Assembly (NCBI GenBank): GCA_018816605.1
Contig: JAHIVS010000746.1
Location: 1 to 8,200, forward strand
Length of the DNA: 8,200 nt
Direction of reading: 5' to 3'
DNA from: Pseudomonadota bacterium
GTDB taxonomy: Bacteria > Desulfobacterota > Desulfobacteria > Desulfobacterales > Desulfobacteraceae
In this document: positions 1 through 5,000 of the stretch, piece by piece
Layout of the letters: every line of letters begins with the position of its first letter
Numbering within the stretch: position 1 is the first letter of the stretch
Notes under the pieces: model-generated
The model's input: only the letters and a program-made list of their open reading frames with translations
The model's database searches: none
What the model was told of the DNA's origin: nothing
Translations under genes and position numbers: made by a program

Positions 1-13
1 ATTATAAAAAAAT

Positions 14-32
14 GTTCCCCCGAATTGGGAAC
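14..32. repeat. Inverted repeat upstream of the RHH gene (operator, oriT part or minus-strand terminator)
   Basis: GTTCCC (14-19) and GGGAAC (27-32) form a 6-bp perfect inverted repeat with a 7-nt loop. Read on the minus strand, the second arm is followed by ATTTTTTTATAAT, which gives the shape of an intrinsic terminator for a minus-strand transcript, although no minus-strand gene is seen just to its right. It lies immediately upstream of a gene for a ribbon-helix-helix DNA-binding protein, so an operator or part of an origin of transfer is equally possible. The repeat is seen directly; the role is inference. Confidence 0.35.
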
Positions 33-51
33 AGAAGCACTTACCTGTCAA

Positions 52-324
52 ATGCTGTTCAGCACTAAATCTCCGCGAGGGCAAAAGCAATACAATCTTT
101 TGCTACAGAAAGTCTTTGCAAGCGGAGTGCAGTTCACAGAGGAAGAAAAAGCCATCCTCGCAGAAGTTTTAGCTGGCATCCCGCCTGATGAACTGAGAGA
201 AGTAAAGGTTACGGTGCGTTTGACAGTGGCCGAGAAAGAAGAAATACGCAGTGCAGCGAAGGCTGCCGGCCAATCCTTCAGTGATTATGTTCGAGAAAGA
301 TTGCTCGGAAGGAGTTCAGTATGA
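52..324 (+). CDS. Ribbon-helix-helix DNA-binding protein, MobC/relaxosome-accessory or antitoxin type
   Basis: A small (90 aa from the ATG at 52) probable DNA-binding protein. The C-terminal half (about residues 51-86) has the ribbon-helix-helix layout: a short beta strand of alternating residues (VKVTVRLT), a charged helix beginning after AEKEE, a G-Q turn, and a second helix (SFSDYVRERLLG). The phrase 'R-L-T-x-x-E-K-x-x-I-x-x-x-A-K-x-A-G-x-S-x-S-x-Y-V-R-x-R-L-L-G' is the pattern typical of plasmid and ICE mobilization accessory proteins (MobC-like) and of some antitoxins. The N-terminal half (residues 1-50) is helical and not recognised. The start is uncertain. No Shine-Dalgarno precedes the ATG at 52 or the TTG at 25, and the frame stays open to the window edge, so the gene might begin outside. 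The ATG at 52 is preferred because the upstream bases form a hairpin with an A-run that looks intergenic. Its stop overlaps the next start (ATGA), so it heads an operon. No relaxase is visible to confirm a mobilization role. Confidence 0.65.
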   Translation: MLFSTKSPRGQKQYNLLLQKVFASGVQFTEEEKAILAEVLAGIPPDELREVKVTVRLTVAEKEEIRSAAKAAGQSFSDYVRERLLGRSSV

Positions 325-665
325 GCGTAAATCCGTTTTTGGTTCAAATTATCAAAGACGAATATTCCTCAGATCAGAGTGTCGTCACCGGCAAAACCCT
401 TAACGCTTTTGACGGAATCGCCGCAAAGGACTTTCCTGGGTATGTAGAAATCATGGTCAAAGGCAATCCTTTCGGAGTCACGGTACTTAAAAATAACCCC
501 CGGCAGTACATGGAAACCAAAATCAAGCCAGCGCAAGTTGTTTGGATGGCTTGCGGAGAACAGCCAGCAGAGGTTGCTGATCTTTACGCAAAAGCAATCA
601 TGTTTGCTTCGAAGGTATGCAAAGAAATAGACCGTTTGAAAAAATCAGTTGAGATAGGAGGGTGA
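321..665 (+). CDS. Conserved-looking hypothetical protein (114 aa) in the RHH operon
   Basis: I do not recognise this family. The start ATG at 321 overlaps the upstream stop as ATGA, and an AAGGAGTT Shine-Dalgarno sits about 7 nt upstream, so the start is well supported and translation is probably coupled to the RHH gene. The protein is soluble, with no signal peptide or membrane helix. It has a mixed alpha/beta N-terminal two thirds, a central Trp-Met-Ala-Cys-Gly stretch around residue 74, and a Lys/Glu-rich helix at the C-terminus. It contains only two cysteines and no obvious catalytic motif. Its position between a DNA-binding protein and a secreted nuclease in a tight operon suggests a role linked to element maintenance or transfer. 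That is context only. Confidence 0.7.
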   Translation: MSVNPFLVQIIKDEYSSDQSVVTGKTLNAFDGIAAKDFPGYVEIMVKGNPFGVTVLKNNPRQYMETKIKPAQVVWMACGEQPAEVADLYAKAIMFASKVCKEIDRLKKSVEIGG

Positions 666-679
666 GCAATCGCCCTCCT
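656..679 (+). other. Intercistronic hairpin over a stop codon
   Basis: AGGAGGG (656-662) pairs with CCCTCCT (673-679). The stem can be lengthened by a T-G wobble and one G-C pair, leaving a 6-nt loop. The stem contains the TGA of the upstream gene (663-665) and ends 16 nt before the next start codon. There is no following T-run, so it is not a standard intrinsic terminator. It may set the ratio of translation or mRNA stability between the two genes. The structure is seen; the function is inferred. Confidence 0.35.
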
Positions 680-695
680 TCAGAAAGAGGGTGAT

Positions 696-938
696 ATGTA
701 TAAAGATATAAAATCTAAAGTCGAAGTATGGGCGAACAAAAATAAGCCAGAGTTGGTCGAAGCAGTAAAAAGCAATTTTGAAGATTATTTTAGATGTGGA
801 TTTATGTCCCTTGTTCCTTTGGCAACTACCGCTTTGTGGGTCATTATTACCGAACCCAATCAGAGCGTTGAAGAAAGAAAAAATCTGAGCCAACTGGTAA
901 TTGATACTCTTGAAGCGAGGTTGGCCAATGTCCAGTAG
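696..938 (+). CDS. Small hypothetical protein with one hydrophobic segment (80 aa)
   Basis: An unrecognised small protein. The ATG at 696 has a good Shine-Dalgarno (GAGGGTGAT) at normal spacing. The gene lies 30 nt after the upstream gene and its stop overlaps the start of the nuclease gene by 11 nt, which supports it as a true operon member. The N-terminus is amphipathic and charged. Residues about 34-52 (CGFMSLVPL...LWVII) form a hydrophobic stretch long enough to cross or dip into a membrane. The C-terminus is a charged helix. It may be a small membrane-associated accessory protein of the element, but nothing in it identifies a function. Confidence 0.65.
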   Translation: MYKDIKSKVEVWANKNKPELVEAVKSNFEDYFRCGFMSLVPLATTALWVIITEPNQSVEERKNLSQLVIDTLEARLANVQ

Positions 939-1539
939 ATTATATCGGGTACCTCCGACCCTTCTTGTGTGTACGAAAAGACTGCTGGTAACAGCTTTAT
1001 TGGTAGTTTTATTGGTGTCGGTGTCCGGGTGTGCTGCCCAGTTAGGTGCTGGCCGGCACATTCCCACCACCACAGCAGTACACACCCCCACCCCGGAGAA
1101 CAGTTTCCCTTGCATTCCAGATAACAGTGTGCAGACCGCTCTTGTGACCAAGATCGTTGATGGTGACACGGTTTGGGTCCGTATTGATGGCAAATCTTAT
1201 AAAGTCCGATACATCGGGATGAACACACCAGAGATCGGGGAAGCCGGCGCGGACGCGGCAATAGCCCTGAACTCATCCCTTGTTATGGGAAAAACAGTTC
1301 AGCTTTACAAAGATACTTCCGAAACAGATAAATATGGTCGACTGTTGAGGTATGTTGTGGTTGATGGAATATTTGTGAATTACGAATTGGTAGCGCAAGA
1401 TGTTGCAGAGCCAGGAACCTGGAAACCAGATACGGCTTGCGACGATTTCATGAACAGTGCTTATTTGCAGCGCCAATATGCAGCAGTTATAGAACAGAAG
1501 GAGATATTTTTGAATATAAAAGTGCATCTGGTTGGTTAG
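928..1539 (+). CDS. Secreted/lipoprotein staphylococcal-nuclease-like (SNase/TNase) protein, probable C-terminal frameshift
   Basis: A thermonuclease-family protein (SNase fold, OB barrel), expected to cleave DNA and/or RNA outside the cytoplasm. From the ATG at 928 (GAGG Shine-Dalgarno 7 nt upstream; an in-frame TTG at 901 is unlikely) it is 203 aa. A signal peptide spans about residues 17-34 and ends in a lipobox (V-S-G-C, Cys35). A Thr/Pro-rich linker (about 44-57) follows, then the nuclease domain from about 70. Catalytic-type residues are present: the DGDT motif (Asp78/Asp80), Arg94 in the V-R-Y-I-G strand, Thr100 and Glu102 in N-T-P-E, and Arg138 in D-K-Y-G-R. The position equivalent to staphylococcal Asp40 is Asn99, which I believe also occurs in homologues. 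The usual C-terminal G-x-W ending is missing in this frame. It reappears in another frame after a TTTTT run at 1507-1511 (see separate entry). SNase-type lipoproteins occur on conjugative elements, but the role here is unproven. Confidence 0.85.
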   Translation: MSSRLYRVPPTLLVCTKRLLVTALLVVLLVSVSGCAAQLGAGRHIPTTTAVHTPTPENSFPCIPDNSVQTALVTKIVDGDTVWVRIDGKSYKVRYIGMNTPEIGEAGADAAIALNSSLVMGKTVQLYKDTSETDKYGRLLRYVVVDGIFVNYELVAQDVAEPGTWKPDTACDDFMNSAYLQRQYAAVIEQKEIFLNIKVHLVG

Positions 1540-1562
1540 GAAATAGGCTAATCGGAAAATAG
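1507..1562 (+). pseudogene. Displaced C-terminal tail of the SNase gene (one-base frameshift)
   Basis: After the five T's at 1507-1511, the frame starting at GAA 1512 reads EYKSASGWLGNRLIGK and stops at TAG 1560-1562. SNase-family domains commonly end in a helix followed by a G-x-W or G-L-W motif. The annotated frame lacks this and ends in an unrelated NIKVHLVG. One extra T in the run would join the nuclease domain to this tail. It is therefore either a genuine deletion that altered the C-terminus, a programmed slippage, or a sequencing error. The tail is outside the active-site residues, so the protein may still be active. Confidence 0.4.
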
Positions 1563-1638
1563 CACACGCTTCTTGACTAATATTGAGTTGGGTACTGATT
1601 CGTCCGAAGCATTTGCGGATATGGTCAATTGATAAGAT

Positions 1639-1940
1639 GTGCAAACTAAACGTACACCCGAGAAGATATCCGAAATTCTGAACAGGAAATCTATCATCGA
1701 TGCGTTTCGTCCCCTTTTGAAAACTGCAATTGCATGTATGGAACTAATTCATCGTGTTGTTAATTTGACGTTGAAATTCAGGCATTATACAATTATATTT
1801 TACTGGAATATCACCAATTGAGAGTTGAGAGCGGAATATATTTTTTTACAGTTGACTATGATAATGGTTGGGCAGGCGGGGATCAAGGTCAAATTCTGAG
1901 ATTTGGTTTTCAATTACATTACAACAAAAAGAAAGGGTGA
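1639..1940 (+). pseudogene. Decayed, frameshifted gene upstream of the HEPN gene
   Basis: No intact gene spans 1563-1944. One frame from GTG 1639 (preceded by tandem in-frame stops TGA TAA at 1630-1635) reads as a charged helical protein to about 1760. From 1764 to the TGA at 1938-1940 a second frame is open for 58 codons and reads like real protein (for example TVDYDNGWAGGDQGQILRF at about 1851-1907). Loss of one base near 1762 would explain the switch. The second frame has no good start of its own, yet its stop lies only 4 nt before the HEPN start and overlaps that gene's Shine-Dalgarno. That is the arrangement of an upstream operon partner. I do not recognise the family, and noise is a real alternative for the 1639-1760 half. 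Confidence 0.35.
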
Positions 1941-1944
1941 TGTC

Positions 1945-2619
1945 ATGATATGTCCATATAGAGGAAGCACTGATATTATCTCAACAGGAGATATTGAAAG
2001 AATATTTAAGAGCACGGACATAGAGCCTGATGAAGAATATAACTTTTCTCTCCATCAATTGCGAAGAGATGTTCAAAGGTGTTTGGGTACTGGTATATAT
2101 CAAGGGAAGGGAGACACTTCAATTTGGCCAGGTATTCTAACTATTTTGGCAGGCATAGATTTATTGACAACATATTATGATCCGATAGCTAGCCCCCCAT
2201 TGGGAGCTAATAACAATGAAAAGTACAAAGGTTTTTGCAATCAAAACATGAATTTGTTAATTCCTCAAATGCAGGATGCGTTTTATCAATTCCGTTGTGG
2301 AATGTTACATGATTTTTCGTTGATCTCTACTACTTTAAATAAGAGATCGCCAACAACATGGTTTTTTAAATTAGAATACAAAACAGAAATGGGTGACTAC
2401 ATTTCATACGATAGCCAGACAAATTACTACACAGTATACGTTTTTCCCTTGTATAAAGCGTTTGAAACAGCAGTTTCAAGCGTTAAAAATAAGTTACTTG
2501 ATAGTTTTAATAACTCCCAAAAGATTACTGAAATTACAAACGCAATACACAATACTGGGATAATTTATCATAGTGGGGACACTAGCGCGTGTGCAATATT
2601 CGTTCCTCAACAACCTTAG
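1945..2619 (+). CDS. HEPN-like protein with R-x4-H motif (224 aa)
   Basis: A probable HEPN-domain protein; many HEPN proteins are metal-independent RNases used as toxins or in phage defence. Start ATG 1945 has AAAGGGTGA upstream at normal spacing; an in-frame TTG at 1903 would place coding over the Shine-Dalgarno and is rejected. Residues about 60-80 form a hydrophobic helix ending A-G-I-D-L-L-T-T-Y-Y. Residues 112-126 (AFYQFRCGMLHDFSL) carry Arg117 and His122 in the R-x4-H spacing diagnostic of HEPN active sites, with the common R-C-G-L/M-L-H-D/E variant. The C-terminal 100 residues are beta-rich, then helical, and not recognised. There is no signal peptide or membrane helix. The gene directly follows a broken frame whose stop overlaps its ribosome site, so it may be an orphaned half of a two-gene system. 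Assignment to HEPN rests on the motif and on helices only. Confidence 0.65.
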   Translation: MICPYRGSTDIISTGDIERIFKSTDIEPDEEYNFSLHQLRRDVQRCLGTGIYQGKGDTSIWPGILTILAGIDLLTTYYDPIASPPLGANNNEKYKGFCNQNMNLLIPQMQDAFYQFRCGMLHDFSLISTTLNKRSPTTWFFKLEYKTEMGDYISYDSQTNYYTVYVFPLYKAFETAVSSVKNKLLDSFNNSQKITEITNAIHNTGIIYHSGDTSACAIFVPQQP

Positions 2620-2648
2620 TCCAGTGAACTCCTCGCCTCCTTTTCGCC

Positions 2649-2684
2649 CTCAGGCAGCCGTCTGTCTTCGAGACTTAGGCTGAG
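2649..2684 (+). other. Alternative stem-loops downstream of the HEPN gene
   Basis: Two mutually exclusive pairings share the same bases. CTCAG (2649-2653) can pair with CTGAG (2680-2684), or CAGCC (2655-2659) with GGCTG (2678-2682). A small inner hairpin GTCT-TCG-AGAC (2664-2674) fits inside either. No T-run follows on the plus strand, so terminator function is uncertain. The position, 30-65 nt after a stop codon and before the next gene, fits a 3'-end structure. Confidence 0.3.
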
Positions 2685-2740
2685 AATATTAAAAAGCGTG
2701 TTAATTTAACCCATCCTAAAAATCGATAAAGTAGGTAACC

Positions 2741-3298
2741 ATGCCAAACTGTATATATTTTTTTCCAAGTTTTTGTGTTTTTGAGGGATGGTTTGAGTTG
2801 TTCAAAATACTAATTTCAGTAGTCTCTGTTTTTGCTATATTTTATGGATTGAATAACTGGAGTAAACAATTAAAAGGTCCGCACCAAATTTCAATAATCA
2901 TTAGCCTAAGCCGATTACTTAACCTAATTAAGGACAAAACTGAAATCATTGAAGTTCTCATCGATGGCTTTTCTACTCCATTAATAATTGATGGAAAAGC
3001 CATTCCGTTTTTCGAGAATAACGATTTGAAAAAAACAATTGACGAATTAAACAATTACAACAACGATTTATACAAAATTATTTTGGAAGAAAAAAACTGG
3101 ATAAAAAATATATCTAGAAATCTCGGTCAAATAAACATACTGGTCGAATCAGTAATTGCAAATATTGAATGGAATTATTTAAGTAATGATCCGTTTGATG
3201 CCAATCCAGACAATCAAAAACAAGAAAAAAAACTTATTCCCATAATAGTAAAACAAATCTTAACTTATATTGATTCAGTGTTGAACCAAGTTTCTTAA
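2741..3298 (+). CDS. Single-pass membrane protein of unknown function (185 aa)
   Basis: The ATG at 2741 is preceded by GTAGGTAACC, a modest Shine-Dalgarno. Residues about 18-38 form one clear transmembrane helix (ELFKILISVVSVFAIFYGL), followed by N-N-W-S-K-Q-L-K-G. An N-terminal helix ending in W-x-K-Q-L-K/R-G is a recurring layout in small membrane proteins of accessory regions, with the rest of the protein in the cytoplasm. The cytosolic part (about 47-185) is helical, Asn/Lys-rich and partly coiled-coil-like (residues 92-140), without catalytic motifs that I can recognise. Codon use is very A/T-rich, like the other cargo genes. It lies 121 nt after the HEPN gene on the same strand and might be co-transcribed with it. 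A link in function is only a guess. Confidence 0.7.
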   Translation: MPNCIYFFPSFCVFEGWFELFKILISVVSVFAIFYGLNNWSKQLKGPHQISIIISLSRLLNLIKDKTEIIEVLIDGFSTPLIIDGKAIPFFENNDLKKTIDELNNYNNDLYKIILEEKNWIKNISRNLGQINILVESVIANIEWNYLSNDPFDANPDNQKQEKKLIPIIVKQILTYIDSVLNQVS

Positions 3299-3447
3299 CC
3301 CGTGCCACTAAAGTTCTTCCTTTGTTTGAGGGTTAAAAACATATAAATGGACAAATAAATATCGGCGGCTTTGTTCAGACTATCCCAGGAGCAAGCATAC
3401 GGGGTACTACGTCACACTAATAAACACAAGACCCCTCATACGACGGC
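3299..3447. other. Intergenic stretch without a recognisable gene
   Basis: Between the membrane protein and the palindrome cluster no reading frame of credible composition is seen on either strand. A 16-base stretch at 3354-3369 recurs with one mismatch at 4783-4798. GGGGT near 3401 and ACCCC near 3431 could pair over a long loop, which is weak. Confidence 0.4.
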
Positions 3448-3504
3448 TTACTGTAAACTGAGATATTAGTTTTTTTACAGAATACCAAATGAGAGTATTC
3501 TGTA
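3448..3504. repeat. Cluster of inverted repeats (CTGTAAA / TTTACAG / TACAGAATAC-N9-GTATTCTGTA)
   Basis: CTGTAAA (3451-3457) and TTTACAG (3474-3480) are inverted copies. The second arm is part of TACAGAATAC (3476-3485), which has a perfect 10-bp inverted partner GTATTCTGTA (3495-3504) across a 9-nt loop. TTACTGTAA around 3449-3457 is itself a palindrome. The three arms share the core CTGTA/TACAG and can fold in competing ways. The site lies between a plus-strand gene and a convergent minus-strand gene, which suits a bidirectional 3'-end structure. It would also suit a recombination or protein-binding site. Confidence 0.45.
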
Positions 3505-3584
3505 TAGATGCAAAAAGAAGGTGCAGAGTTATTACGATTAGTATAATGATTAAGTTGAGTTTTGAAATAAGTAAAATAATCTTT

Positions 3585-4007
3585 CTACCAATCTTTGTGG
3601 GTTTTGGGATACCCCCCTCGGTTCATAAACCCAAGGATAGATTCGGGGTCCGAATTTGGAGGTTCATTATCTAAAACCGCCCCTGCGGCTATTGGATCAA
3701 AATTATCTGGCCAAATTGTACTGCTACTATATTTTGCTCCATTAAGGTTTGCTCTATATAAATTTGAACCACTTAATTTGGCTCCTATTAGTCGCGCACC
3801 TTCCATATCCGCATAAGAAAGGTCGGTATTAATTAATCCTCCCAATAAAAAATCAGCATTTTTTAAATTTGCATTCTTGAAAGACGCGTTTATGAATACT
3901 TCATAACCAAGAGCAGCGCCTTCTAACTGAGCCCATGAAAAGTCGGTTTTCAAAAAAACCATGCCTTTTTTAATTAAATCATAAAACTCATTTAATGAAA
4001 GTCCCAT
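3585..4007 (-). CDS. Pentapeptide-repeat protein (140 aa)
   Basis: A right-handed quadrilateral beta-helix protein. Residues about 38-92 are tandem A(D/N)L/F-x-x repeats (ANLKN ADFLL GGLIN TDLSY ADMEG ARLIG AKLSG SNLYR ANLNG AKY). They are followed by the tail T-I-W-P-x-x-F-D-P-x-x-A-G-A (97-110), often seen after the last coil in bacterial pentapeptide proteins. The first 36 residues are a helical cap. Some members mimic DNA and protect gyrase; most have no known role, and none can be assigned here. The start is placed at the second ATG (4005-4007), because GGAG (4014-4017) lies 6 nt upstream of it, whereas the first ATG (4019) contains that sequence and has no ribosome site of its own. It is the only intact minus-strand gene in the cargo block. 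The small plus-strand frames over it are shadows. Confidence 0.85.
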   Translation of the reverse strand: MGLSLNEFYDLIKKGMVFLKTDFSWAQLEGAALGYEVFINASFKNANLKNADFLLGGLINTDLSYADMEGARLIGAKLSGSNLYRANLNGAKYSSSTIWPDNFDPIAAGAVLDNEPPNSDPESILGFMNRGGYPKTHKDW

Positions 4008-4070
4008 TTTTTTCTCCATTTTTAATTATTTACCGCGTTCCTGATATTTAAATGAAAAGTAGTAACACAA

Positions 4071-4147
4071 TTACCACAACAATTAGCTAATAATCAGCAA
4101 CGCTAATCTAATATTGAAGATATCATCCGTTTACCACAGCTAATAAT
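4071..4147. repeat. Imperfect direct repeat upstream of the pentapeptide gene
   Basis: TTACCACA followed by GCTAATAAT occurs twice, at 4071-4094 (with 7 extra bases between the halves) and at 4131-4147 (halves adjoining). A further GCTAAT occurs near 4101. The copies sit 64-140 bp upstream of the minus-strand pentapeptide gene start, where control sites would be expected. The repeat is seen directly; a regulatory role is speculative. Confidence 0.3.
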
Positions 4148-4271
4148 TTTGTTTAAATTAGTTGATTGTTTATTATAGTAACTTTTTTGACGAAACTCCA
4201 GACTATAGCAGCAGGAACATAAGAATCTGCTCACCCGCCTGCTGGCTTTGTGGTCCATTCCGTGTTTCATC

Positions 4272-4639
4272 TCAACTGTTGGCAGCGCTCCGCTCGAAAT
4301 AATCAAGCAATAAATGAACAAACCTTGATCTCGTATTATCTCTTACAAGTATAGCAACTTGGTATGGGCTGTGCAAAAGAAGTTTGAATGGACCCTCCAC
4401 ATAGTCCGGAAAAATCTCTCCTTCGAAGTTCCAACACCCTGATTACCCCACCGGTCATAACTGGTTCTGTCAGATCTTCCGTGATCATCAGTTTCGCTGG
4501 TGCGATCTCCGTGTGGAAAACGAAATTCATGTCGATCTAAGTGCAAATCTGCAGTGACTTGGAGGGAAGATCTGCGCGTTATATCTGCCTGGTTGCGGAG
4601 TTGAATATCTTTGTGTTCAACAGGAATTTTGCCGGGCAC
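4272..4639 (-). pseudogene. Decayed minus-strand reading frame, family not recognised
   Basis: No intact gene is present from 4008 to 5000. On the minus strand a stop-to-stop frame from 4442 to the TGA at 4272-4274 (56 residues, containing FEGEIFPDYVEGPFKLLLHS and YQVAILVRDNTRSRFVHLLL) reads like real protein but lacks a start. Upstream, another minus frame (ATG at 4530) reads MNFVFHTEIAPAKLMITEDL, then TEPVMTGGVIRV. Removing a single base at 4433-4434 joins the two as ...GGVIRVWNFEGEIF.... Further upstream more stops interrupt coding. Base composition is more GC-rich than that of the neighbouring cargo. Several frames on both strands are open here, so this could still be chance. Confidence 0.25.
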
Positions 4640-5000
4640 CCTCCCAAATCTTCTGTGATTTCTTGGCTGGCAAAATTGAAGTTATGTTTTTTTGGTATGA
4701 TCGCACTTTGGCGCAAATTTCTATTTTTAAATCACACGAATTAATCGTATTACTCATGACACTCCAAAGCCATAAATGCTACAATAAATATCGGTGGCCA
4801 TTACTCTTCCAAAAATACCGCATGAGCTCCGCGGATAAGAGTCTCAAGAGTGTCAGCCTCCTCTTTAAGCTTCGACCCGACACATGAAGCTGAGCGGTGT
4901 TCTAAAAGGGAACTGGGTTTCACCAGTGCAATATATATAAAGATAATTGTTTTTAACCTGGAATTCTAGCAATTATTAATATCAGACGATTGGAGAAATC
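4640..5000. other. Intergenic region before the DUF262-HEPN operon
   Basis: I see no credible gene. The region includes the second copy of the 16-base repeat (4783-4798) and a short 5-bp inverted repeat, ACTGG (4912-4916)/CCAGT (4923-4927). It also holds A/T-rich runs (4930-4982) in which the operon promoter presumably lies. I could not settle on one convincing -35/-10 pair with normal spacing. Confidence 0.4.

Noticed and set aside
12..68. Short frame from ATG 12 reading MFPRIGNRSTYLSNAVQH
   Set aside because: Vaguely like an RHH helix or the end of an upstream gene, but only 18 codons long, and it overlaps the supported RHH gene in another frame.
645..1276. Minus-strand frames of 182 and 138 codons opposite the small operon genes and SNase gene
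   Set aside because: They lie antisense to genes with good ribosome sites and clear domains, lack ribosome sites of their own and have Cys/Ser/Arg-rich compositions typical of shadow frames.
1273..1644. Minus-strand frame of 123 codons opposite the SNase 3' half
   Set aside because: Antisense to conserved nuclease residues; no ribosome site or recognisable motif.
2842..3054. Minus-strand frame of 70 codons within the membrane-protein gene
   Set aside because: Antisense shadow of a gene with a clear transmembrane helix and start signals.
3390..3440. Possible long hairpin GGGGT...ACCCC and partial repeats CATACGG/CATACGACGG
   Set aside because: Short arms over a long loop, at a level expected by chance.
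3489..3816. Two plus-strand frames of 61 and 73 codons at the 3' end of the pentapeptide gene
   Set aside because: The 73-codon frame and the end of the 61-codon frame are the complement of the pentapeptide coding region. The start of the 61-codon frame covers the palindrome cluster and has no ribosome site.
4541..4887. Plus-strand frames of 67 and 74 codons
   Set aside because: No ribosome site, no motif, and overlapping each other in different frames within a region already showing decay on the minus strand.
4912..4927. ACTGG/CCAGT inverted repeat upstream of DUF262
   Set aside because: Only 5 bp, no T-run and no match to a known operator; mentioned in the gap entry but not called separately.
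4930..4982. Promoter for the DUF262-HEPN operon (TTGTTT ... TATTAA)
   Set aside because: The best -35 and -10 candidates are 21 nt apart and each only partly matches consensus, so no promoter is called.
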